From positions 1 through 12,876 of the forward strand of contig DJPE01000010.1 of NCBI GenBank assembly GCA_002439705.1: DNA of 12,876 nt, given 5' to 3'. This stretch comes from Christensenella sp. UBA6420 (GTDB lineage: Bacteria; Bacillota; Clostridia; Christensenellales; DTU072). This document shows positions 6,430-12,146 of this stretch, one piece after another. The position numbers and the translations under genes are program-made. Under the pieces are notes generated by a model, which was given only the letters and a program-made list of their open reading frames with translations, was not told the origin of the DNA and did no database searches. Every line of letters begins with the position of its first letter. Within the stretch, counting starts at the first letter, position 1.

Positions 6430-7017
6430 ATGAAAAAGCCGAAAATAGCATTGCTTATCGACCTTGCAAGTTTGAGAGTGTCCTGCGAAGGATTTAAGAA
6501 ACTTACCGCAGAAATCGAAGAAACTTACGAAATCGTAAACGTAAAGTTTTATAGCTACGTAGCAAAACGTAACCGTGACTTTAACGAATACATCGCGGCA
6601 AAAGGATACGACGCAGTAACGCCTATCGCTTCTAAGAGAAGAAACAAACTCGATACCCGTCAGGTAATCGACGGTACTCTTATCGGTATGTCTTCCACCG
6701 TTGACGCAGTAGGTTTCGCTACCGGCGAAGGAGATATTCTTCCTATCGTAAGCTACCTTAAAGCCAAAGGTATGGACGTAATCGACATTAACGTAGAAGA
6801 AGGAGCTTATACTTCCGAATTCTCCGGCTTCATCAAAGTGGATACTTCTTATCTCCGCAAGGAATACGCTGCTCCCACCACGAAGAAGATCAGAAAAGAA
6901 CCGAAGAAAGTCGCTCCCGCAGCTCCTGCCCCCGAAAAAACGGAAGGCAAGTACGCCGCAGACGTAAGACAGATTTTAGGACACGATTCTTCCATCCTCA
7001 GCAAGTACAAGAGATAG
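6430..7017 (+). CDS. NYN-domain (PIN-like, LabA/DUF88-type) protein, possible RNase
   Basis: This 195-residue protein has a PIN-like NYN fold in residues 5-140 and a Lys/Ala/Pro-rich linker (about 148-172), then a short basic C-terminal segment. The family's acidic positions are visible: Asp11 in ALLIDLASLR, Asp75 and Asp81 in KLDTRQVIDG, and Asp102 in ATGEGDILPIVSYLKAKG, equivalent to the common SGDGDF loop. NYN proteins are predicted or shown metal-dependent nucleases acting on RNA; activity here is inference. The ATG at 6430 is chosen because GGAGG (6420-6424) lies five bases upstream; a TTG at 6418 overlaps that site and is rejected. No separate promoter is clear, so it may be read from the rplU operon. 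Codon use is strongly optimised (12 of 16 Ile codons are ATC), unlike ogg, which suggests abundant protein. Confidence 0.82.
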   Translation: MKKPKIALLIDLASLRVSCEGFKKLTAEIEETYEIVNVKFYSYVAKRNRDFNEYIAAKGYDAVTPIASKRRNKLDTRQVIDGTLIGMSSTVDAVGFATGEGDILPIVSYLKAKGMDVIDINVEEGAYTSEFSGFIKVDTSYLRKEYAAPTTKKIRKEPKKVAPAAPAPEKTEGKYAADVRQILGHDSSILSKYKR

Positions 7018-7039
7018 TCCTTTCAGTAGTTCGACGACG

Positions 7040-7073
7040 AAAACGGCAAGACTTAACGTTTTGCCGTTTTTTA
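7040..7073 (+). terminator. Rho-independent terminator closing the rplU-to-NYN unit
   Basis: AAAACGGCAA (7040-7049) pairs perfectly with TTGCCGTTTT (7061-7070) over an 11-base loop, and the descending arm runs into a six-T tract (7067-7072). It lies 22 bases after the NYN stop. Confidence 0.85.
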
Positions 7074-7158
7074 TACCCTTTTATAATTTTTCATTCGTCG
7101 GGTTTTATAGAAGAACGAAGCTTATTTCGGGCGGTTTCCGACGAGAAAAGTCGTTTTA

Positions 7159-7196
7159 TGTAATTTACAAAAAAAATGTTTGGAAACAGTTGTAAA
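7159..7196. repeat. Cluster of short palindromes upstream of the ppx promoter (candidate operator)
   Basis: Three nested or abutting inverted repeats occur within 38 bases: TGTAA-T-TTACA (7159-7169), TTTACAA (7164-7170) with TTGTAAA (7190-7196), and TGTTT-GG-AAACA (7177-7188). The cluster ends 16 bases before the -35 of the ppx promoter, a position suited to a regulator. No known operator is identified and the AT-rich context raises the chance level. Confidence 0.35.
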
Positions 7197-7212
7197 AAAA
7201 TAGTAAAAATCG

Positions 7213-7241
7213 TTGAAATTAAAAAGAGCTTATTATATAAT
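7213..7241 (+). promoter_or_regulatory. Sigma-A promoter of the ppx-maf-mreB-like operon
   Basis: TTGAAA (7213-7218), a 17-base spacer and a perfect TATAAT (7236-7241) give a strong match. The predicted leader is about 56 bases before the ATG, with AAGGAGAG close to the start. Confidence 0.85.
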
Positions 7242-7303
7242 AAATTTGTTAGAGAAAACGTAAGAAGAAAAATAACGGATATAAAAACATAAGGAGAGAA
7301 ATT

Positions 7304-8818
7304 ATGGAGAAGATAGCGATTATCGATATCGGTTCAAACACTGCGAGAATTGTTATAGTAAGTATAAGAGAAGGGGGATATTTTACCGTAATCGACGAGC
7401 TTAAAGAACCCGTCAGATTAGCGAAAGGAATGGAAGTAGACGGATTTTTGCGTCCGCTTCGCATTCAGCAGATGGTCAAGACTCTCAAGACTTTCAAAAA
7501 TCTTTACGAAAGCCATAAAGTAAGCCGCGTGTTCGCGTATGCGACGGCGGCGGTACGCAGAGCGAAAAACAGAAAGAGTTTCGTAGACGAAGTGCTGTCG
7601 AGTTGCGGAATAAAACTTACCGTACTCAGTCAGGAGGAAGAAGCGGGACTTGTTTATACCGGAGTAATAAACAGTATGGACGTGCCGAAAGGACTTATCG
7701 TGGATATAGGCGGCGGCAGCGTAAAACTTATTTATTATAACCGCAGGGTAATGTTGGCTCAGGACACGTTACCGTTCGGAGCGGTCACGTTGACGGAAAA
7801 ATTCGCCGACGCGTCGAGCGACCCGTTGGAACGTTCCCGTCTTATCGAAGAGTACGTCACCGAGCATCTTAACAAACTCGATTGGTATCAGAATCTCGAT
7901 CCCGATACGCAGCTTATCGGCGTAGGCGGTTCTATCCGCAATCTCGGCAAGATAAGTCGCCGTTTCAAGAGATATCCTTTGGATATGGCACATAATTACC
8001 ATATCGGTTTCGACGAGTTCAACAATATATATAACACGTTCAAGGCTCTCGACCTTGCGCAAGCCGCGAGAATAAAGGGCTTATCCAGTGCGAGAGCGGA
8101 CATTTTGCCCGCTGCATTAAGCTGTCTTAAAGCCATCGAAACCACGAGCAACTTTTCCGAAGTCGTCATTTCGGGTGCGGGACTCAGAGAAGGCGCAATG
8201 TTCCGTTACGCCGTTCCGTCCACTATGGAAAAACCTATCGGCGACGTACTCGGTCACAGTATTTATACCTTGCTTTCGCAGTTCAATATGAACGTAGAAC
8301 ACTCGGAACACGTTTTCGACATAGCATTACAGCTATACAGACAGTTAAAGGTGTTGCACAAACTGCCCAGAACTTACGTTAAGGTATTAAGAGTTGCGGC
8401 GCAGCTGCACGATATAGGCAGCAGCTTCAAGTTCTACGACCATCATAAGCACACGTTCTACTTTATTCTTAACAGCAACCTGTACGGAATTCAGCAAAAA
8501 GACCTTATTATGTCGGCTCTCGTAGCGGGTATGCACTGGTATCAGCCGCTCGAAGGGGTAGAAATTCAGCAGTATGTCAATATGCTCAGCGAAGAAGAAC
8601 TCGACGCCGTGAGAAAACTCGGAGTAATCGTCCGCATTGCGGAATGTTTCGATCGCAGTATGGCAGGGGTCATTACTTCTCTTACCTGCGACGTACTCGG
8701 CGACAGCGTTATCTTAAAGACCGAGTCCACTTCGGACTGCACGCTCGAAATAAAGGACGCTATGAGCGCGACGGGCGAATTCAAGAGAGCGTTTAAGAAA
8801 AATCTCGATATACTGTAA
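7304..8818 (+). CDS. ppx: Ppx/GppA-family phosphatase (exopolyphosphatase or pppGpp phosphatase) with C-terminal HD domain
   Basis: This 504-residue protein has the ASKHA-fold Ppx/GppA domain (about 1-300) and an HD-type helical C-terminal domain (about 310-500), the usual long architecture. Seen: DIGSNTARIVI (residues 8-18, phosphate loop 1); SQEEEAGLVYTGV (109-121) with the expected catalytic Glu; VDIGGGSVKL (133-142, phosphate loop 2); IGVGGSIRNLGKI (205-217); and GAGLREG (291-297). HD metal residues are also present: His336, His369-Asp370 and probably Asp450. Known members degrade inorganic polyphosphate or convert pppGpp to ppGpp; sequence alone does not separate these. One oddity is that loop 2 reads GGGSVK where the family usually has GGGSTE. 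It is the first gene of the operon, with a strong promoter and ribosome binding site, and its stop overlaps the maf start as TAATG. Confidence 0.9.
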   Translation: MEKIAIIDIGSNTARIVIVSIREGGYFTVIDELKEPVRLAKGMEVDGFLRPLRIQQMVKTLKTFKNLYESHKVSRVFAYATAAVRRAKNRKSFVDEVLSSCGIKLTVLSQEEEAGLVYTGVINSMDVPKGLIVDIGGGSVKLIYYNRRVMLAQDTLPFGAVTLTEKFADASSDPLERSRLIEEYVTEHLNKLDWYQNLDPDTQLIGVGGSIRNLGKISRRFKRYPLDMAHNYHIGFDEFNNIYNTFKALDLAQAARIKGLSSARADILPAALSCLKAIETTSNFSEVVISGAGLREGAMFRYAVPSTMEKPIGDVLGHSIYTLLSQFNMNVEHSEHVFDIALQLYRQLKVLHKLPRTYVKVLRVAAQLHDIGSSFKFYDHHKHTFYFILNSNLYGIQQKDLIMSALVAGMHWYQPLEGVEIQQYVNMLSEEELDAVRKLGVIVRIAECFDRSMAGVITSLTCDVLGDSVILKTESTSDCTLEIKDAMSATGEFKRAFKKNLDIL

Positions 8819-9366
8819 TGCTTAAAGTAATTTTAGCTTCCTCTTCGCCCAGAAGAAGGGAGCTTTTATTAAAATTAACGGATTTTACCGTAGAAAATCC
8901 CGTCGCAGACGAGATAAGCGAAGGAAAACCGGAATTTATCGCCGCGACCAACGCGAAATTAAAAGGTCGTAGCGTGAATACCAAGTGCGACGTAATAATA
9001 GCTTGCGATACGGTAGTCGCTCTCGACGGAAAAATTTACGGCAAACCGCATACGAAAGAAAACGCCGTCGGAATGCTTAGAGCATTGCGCGGCAGAACGC
9101 ACGAAGTAATAAGCGGCGTATACGTTAAAATCGACGGCGAAGAGATAGTTTTTACCGAAAAATCGTACGTTGATATAAAGAATATGACCGATTCGGAGAT
9201 AGAAAAATACGTTTCCGAATATCTGCCTCTCGATAAAGCCGGCGCGTACGGTATTCAGGACGGAGAAGTCGTGGAAAAATTCGACGGCGATTACGACAAT
9301 ATCGTCGGTTTGCCGCTGTACAGGATAAAAAGAATATTTGTGGAGAAAGGTTATGCAAAAGAATAG
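8818..9366 (+). CDS. maf: Maf-family nucleoside triphosphate pyrophosphatase (YhdE type)
   Basis: This 182-residue protein has the complete Maf signature at normal length: LASSSPRRRELL (residues 6-17), DVIIACDTVVALDGKIYGKP (58-77) with the catalytic Asp64, GRTHEVISGV (92-101), and DKAGAYGIQDG (139-149) with Gln147. Known Maf proteins hydrolyse nucleoside triphosphates to monophosphate and pyrophosphate; the SPRR, Lys and Gln set corresponds to the YhdE group (dTTP, UTP, modified pyrimidines). In Bacillus, maf lies upstream of radC and mreBCD and affects septum formation when overproduced. Here it overlaps ppx by one base and the MreB-like gene by 14 bases, so the three genes are translated as a coupled set. 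Confidence 0.96.
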   Translation: MLKVILASSSPRRRELLLKLTDFTVENPVADEISEGKPEFIAATNAKLKGRSVNTKCDVIIACDTVVALDGKIYGKPHTKENAVGMLRALRGRTHEVISGVYVKIDGEEIVFTEKSYVDIKNMTDSEIEKYVSEYLPLDKAGAYGIQDGEVVEKFDGDYDNIVGLPLYRIKRIFVEKGYAKE

Positions 9367-10345
9367 GGTGGTATTTGATTTCGGCTCGACGTATTTTACG
9401 ATATACGGCGACGGAAGAGTTTTGCTCCGCCGTCCCGCCGCTCTTATAGTGAAGCGTTCTTTACGGCCTGTTGCGGTAGCGATAGGCGAAGCCGCGGTTA
9501 AGATGAGATATGATATTGACGAAGATGAAATGTTTTTACGCCCCGTAATAAAGGGAGCGGTTGCGCACAAGTTCGGATGCGCTCTTCTCGTAAAGGAATA
9601 CCTTTCGGAAGCGTGCGGCAGATTTTCAAACCCGTCCGTATGCGTGCTTATAGGTTGCGGACTTAACCCCGAACAGAAGTTGGAGATAGAAAGAACTTTC
9701 ATAGACGCCGGGTATACCGATATTTTTCTTATGGAAAGTCTTTTGGGGCTTATGCCGTATTTGCATGAACGTAATATAAAAGCCGCCGCGATAATAGGGG
9801 GCGAAACCACCGAGATAGGCTTGTTCGAAGGGGGAAAACTAATAAGCGGTTACTCTCTCGACATAGGCGCTAACACGGTAAACGAAAGGATAAAGGACTT
9901 TGTAAAAGAAAGCTACAAATTGATTATTTCCGACGAAAGCGCAGAAGAACTGAAAATAAACGCGTCGTCCCTTTATTCCAACGACTTGTCGAAATGTGCC
10001 GTTACGGGCAGCGACGCTCTGACGGGCAGGGGAAAAAGATTGGTGCTTACAGCAAGAGAATTGCATTCGGAAGTTCTGTACGTTTACGGCAGAATACTTA
10101 AAGTTCTTGACGCGGCTTTGCTCGCCGCTCCAATGGAAACAGCTCGCACTGTGGCCGGTACGGGTATCCTTTTTACGGGGTACGGTAGTCTGCAAGTAGG
10201 TTTCAGAGATTTTACTACCAAGACTCTTAAAGTGCCTGCGACCATAGTAGGACCGGAAGAGAATATAGTTTTTTCGGGGGCGTTGTACCTTTCGTCGCAA
10301 GAAGATTTTATATCGTCATATTTGCGATTAGAAAAAAATGCTTGA
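9353..10345 (+). CDS. Diverged MreB-like actin homologue
   Basis: This 330-residue protein follows the MreB layout from end to end at normal MreB length. Phosphate loop 1 is DFGSTYFTIYGDGRVLLRRP (residues 9-28), then IGEAAVKM and the MFLRPVIKGAVAHKF segment (60-74). Next come CVLIGCGLNPEQKLEIERTF (97-116), the phosphate loop 2 region IIGGETTEIGLFEGG (147-161), VKESYKLIISDESAEELKI (184-202), the VTGSDALTGRGK turn (217-228), and an adenosine-loop equivalent GTGILFTGYGSL (269-280). Compared with canonical MreB, loop 2 has lost its Asp (Ile148 where DIGGG is expected) and one Gly, and the adenosine GGG has become GYG. Nucleotide binding may therefore be altered. The ATG at 9353 follows a GGAG/AAAGG site; an upstream TTG at 9338 is rejected. 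The maf-mreB order supports the assignment, but mreC and mreD are not next. Confidence 0.82.
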   Translation: MQKNRVVFDFGSTYFTIYGDGRVLLRRPAALIVKRSLRPVAVAIGEAAVKMRYDIDEDEMFLRPVIKGAVAHKFGCALLVKEYLSEACGRFSNPSVCVLIGCGLNPEQKLEIERTFIDAGYTDIFLMESLLGLMPYLHERNIKAAAIIGGETTEIGLFEGGKLISGYSLDIGANTVNERIKDFVKESYKLIISDESAEELKINASSLYSNDLSKCAVTGSDALTGRGKRLVLTARELHSEVLYVYGRILKVLDAALLAAPMETARTVAGTGILFTGYGSLQVGFRDFTTKTLKVPATIVGPEENIVFSGALYLSSQEDFISSYLRLEKNA

Positions 10346-10359
10346 CAAAAAACGAACGC

Positions 10360-10400
10360 AAAAGGAACACTTTTTGATGCGGTGTCCTTTTGATTTTGAT
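10360..10400 (+). terminator. Probable terminator after the MreB-like gene
   Basis: AAAAGGAACAC (10360-10370) pairs with GTGTCCTTTT (10382-10391) with one bulged A and an 11-base loop. It begins 14 bases after the stop. The downstream tract is T-rich but broken by GA, so termination may be partial. Confidence 0.62.
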
Positions 10401-10440
10401 TTGTCCGAAATGTAAATATATAACAAATATTATATTTTAC

Positions 10441-10470
10441 TTGAAATATTATGCATTATAATGATATAAT
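10441..10470 (+). promoter_or_regulatory. Extended -10 promoter of the Wzz-like gene
   Basis: TTGAAA (10441-10446), an 18-base spacer and a perfect TATAAT (10465-10470) preceded by TG at 10462-10463. Transcription should start near 10477, so the leader is only about 60 bases. A second TATAAT at 10457-10462 has no matching -35. Confidence 0.82.
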
Positions 10471-10485
10471 ACAATAAAATAGACG

Positions 10486-10520
10486 AAGAGTGCGAAAGAG
10501 TTTTTGTGTTTCGCGTTCTT
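10486..10520 (+). promoter_or_regulatory. 5'-leader hairpin before the Wzz-like gene
   Basis: A continuous 12-bp stem, AAGAGTGCGAAA (10486-10497) with TTTCGCGTTCTT (10509-10520) including two G-U pairs, closes an 11-base loop. It begins about nine bases after the predicted transcription start and ends three bases before the GGAGG ribosome binding site (10524-10528). It lacks a following U-tract, so it is not a simple terminator. It could stabilise the mRNA or bind a regulator. Confidence 0.6.
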
Positions 10521-10537
10521 TTCGGAGGTTATCTAAA

Positions 10538-11875
10538 ATGGAAGAAAACACGATTGTTCAACAGGAAGAATTTACTTTCAAAAAGTTTTTCGCGTTGGTG
10601 AAAAAGAGCGGAAAAAGAATTCTTGTTTATGCGATAATCGCGGCTATAATAGGCGCTTGTCTCGCGGTAATAGTAGGCGTCACTACTATAGAAAAGAAAA
10701 CATATTCCACTACTATAGAGTATACTCACAAAGGAATAGAAAAGGGACTTGCTCCCGACGGCACCGTGCTTAACAACAATATGATTAAGTCGTCCAACGT
10801 AATAAACGCCGCCCTTAAGAATATGGGGTACGATGAAGCGATGGTCGCGAAGTTGGCGCCCGTAGTGGAAGACGCGATAGCGGTTGCTCCTTATATAAGT
10901 TCCGCCGTGGCGGAAAAGATAGCCGCCGATCCTACTTACGAGTATATCCCCACCCGTTATACTCTGAGTTTGGAAACGAAGAGCATCTCCGCGATAAAGT
11001 CGAACAGATACCCCGAACTTCTCAATAACGTCAACGAAGCATACAGAGAGTACTTTAAAGAAACCTATAAATACGACCTTCGCGTGACCGACGGTATAGG
11101 AGCTTCGGCTTTGGAAACCGCAGTCGATTACTATAACCTTATCGACCTTTATAAAGCGCAAATCAATTCAGTACGCAGTGTTCTCAACGCTCTTCCCGAC
11201 TCGTATCAGGCGATAACCGCTAAATTAGGCAACGAAGTTTCCATTTTGGAAAACCGCATAACCTCGCTCGAGAACTACATTCTTCTCAACAACGTGCAGA
11301 AAGAAGGCGTGTCCTTAAATCTCAAGGCTAATTTAGCCAACCGCCAACACGAATGTGAGGTAAAGAGTCTTGCTTACGCAGATCAGATAAAAGAACTTTC
11401 CGAAACTATCGAAAAATACAGCCAGCTTTATGAATCGGTAGTTATGAACGGAACCGACGGAAAAATCACGATAGTAGGCGGAGATACTTCTTTATATAAT
11501 AATCTCGTTCAAAAGAAAGAAAACGTAATCGCTTTGAAAGCGGACTGTGACAGTACTGCAAAAATACTCGAACAAAAAGCCGCGCTCATTGCCGACACGC
11601 CTTGTACCGAGGAACATAGAACTTTTGTCGACAAAAGTTTCGACAGCTTGTATGACAAGTATGCCGATACGATTTTGAGCGTAAACGATCAGGTAGCCGA
11701 ATATACGGAAGCCTACGTAATAAATAACGGCGTCAAAGTAGTCAACCCCGCCAGCACCACCGTTTCGATAGGTTGGGCTGCGGTAGCCTCTACTTTTGCC
11801 GCCACCGTATTGGTCGGTATCGTCGTGGCTATAATAGTCACTTCCGTTAAGACCAAAAAGGTAAAAAATCAATAA
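10538..11875 (+). CDS. Wzz-like (chain-length determinant type) two-helix membrane protein
   Basis: This 445-residue protein has the topology of polysaccharide co-polymerase proteins. A short cytoplasmic N terminus is followed by TM1 (about residues 28-49), a large extracytoplasmic region, TM2 (about 411-434) and a short Lys-rich cytoplasmic tail. The segment from about 195 to 350 is largely helical with coiled-coil character (for example GNEVSILENRITSLENYI at 231-248 and DQIKELSETIEKYSQLYE at 282-299), as in Wzz. An NPAST motif (403-407) precedes TM2 where Wzz proteins often carry prolines. There is no C-terminal tyrosine-kinase domain, and no polysaccharide gene is next to it. The ATG at 10538 is set by GGAGG nine bases upstream; an in-frame upstream start at 10490 lies inside the leader hairpin and is rejected. 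A role in surface polysaccharide export is inference. Confidence 0.75.
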   Translation: MEENTIVQQEEFTFKKFFALVKKSGKRILVYAIIAAIIGACLAVIVGVTTIEKKTYSTTIEYTHKGIEKGLAPDGTVLNNNMIKSSNVINAALKNMGYDEAMVAKLAPVVEDAIAVAPYISSAVAEKIAADPTYEYIPTRYTLSLETKSISAIKSNRYPELLNNVNEAYREYFKETYKYDLRVTDGIGASALETAVDYYNLIDLYKAQINSVRSVLNALPDSYQAITAKLGNEVSILENRITSLENYILLNNVQKEGVSLNLKANLANRQHECEVKSLAYADQIKELSETIEKYSQLYESVVMNGTDGKITIVGGDTSLYNNLVQKKENVIALKADCDSTAKILEQKAALIADTPCTEEHRTFVDKSFDSLYDKYADTILSVNDQVAEYTEAYVINNGVKVVNPASTTVSIGWAAVASTFAATVLVGIVVAIIVTSVKTKKVKNQ

Positions 11876-11904
11876 TCTATACAATAAATAACTTTCAATA
11901 CGAT

Positions 11905-11940
11905 AGGAAAAACGCAACCGGGTTCGGTTGCGTTTTTCCT
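11905..11940. terminator. Very strong hairpin terminator after the Wzz-like gene
   Basis: A perfect 16-bp stem, AGGAAAAACGCAACCG (11905-11920) with CGGTTGCGTTTTTCCT (11925-11940), has a GGTT loop. The T run lies within the descending arm (11933-11937), so termination probably occurs there. It is 29 bases past the stop codon. Confidence 0.88.
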
Positions 11941-12078
11941 AATTACGAATAACGAAGGTTTGGATGTTTTTTTGAAAAACGGCTATTACAATACAGAAAT
12001 CCGCCGTCGGTTATTTTATTTTTTTGGGCGAGGAGCGTAAAGCGACGTTTTCAGGACATTTTTTTAGAAAATTCCCCC
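11941..12078. other. Intergenic spacer upstream of the EF-G-like gene; no gene seen
   Basis: This AT-rich spacer has several T or A runs (for example 12013-12024 and 12059-12065). I find no open frame with a ribosome binding site, no convincing RNA gene and no paired promoter hexamers before the one at 12079. Confidence 0.45.
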
Positions 12079-12107
12079 TTGAAATATGCATAGAATAATG
12101 TTATCAT
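12079..12107 (+). promoter_or_regulatory. Promoter of the EF-G-like gene
   Basis: TTGAAA (12079-12084), a 17-base spacer and TATCAT (12102-12107). The predicted leader is about 33 bases and ends with CAGGAG (12135-12140) six bases before the ATG. Confidence 0.72.
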
Positions 12108-12146
12108 AGTAATAGTTGCTAAAAAAATCAAAAACAGGAGATATAT

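Noticed and set aside
7095..7144. Seven-base inverted repeat TCGTCGG/CCGACGA downstream of the NYN terminator as an RNA gene
   Set aside because: The arms are 36 bases apart with little internal pairing, and no promoter or terminator frames it.
9338..9352. Upstream TTG start for the MreB-like protein
   Set aside because: It precedes the likely ribosome binding site and would only add five non-conserved residues.
8959..9810. Long open frame of about 283 codons on the minus strand
   Set aside because: It lies antisense to maf and the MreB-like gene, both clearly coding, has no ribosome binding site and matches no protein family; it results from codon bias of the sense genes.
10342..10347. Perfect TTGACA overlapping the MreB-like stop codon as a -35 box
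   Set aside because: No -10 hexamer occurs 16-18 bases downstream, and the terminator hairpin follows immediately.
10490..10537. N-terminal extension of the Wzz-like protein from 10490
   Set aside because: The extension lies in the leader hairpin and covers the GGAGG site that sets the ATG at 10538.
11987..11992. TACAAT as a -10 element of an unannotated transcript
   Set aside because: No -35 at acceptable spacing: TTGAAA at 11972 is only nine bases away.
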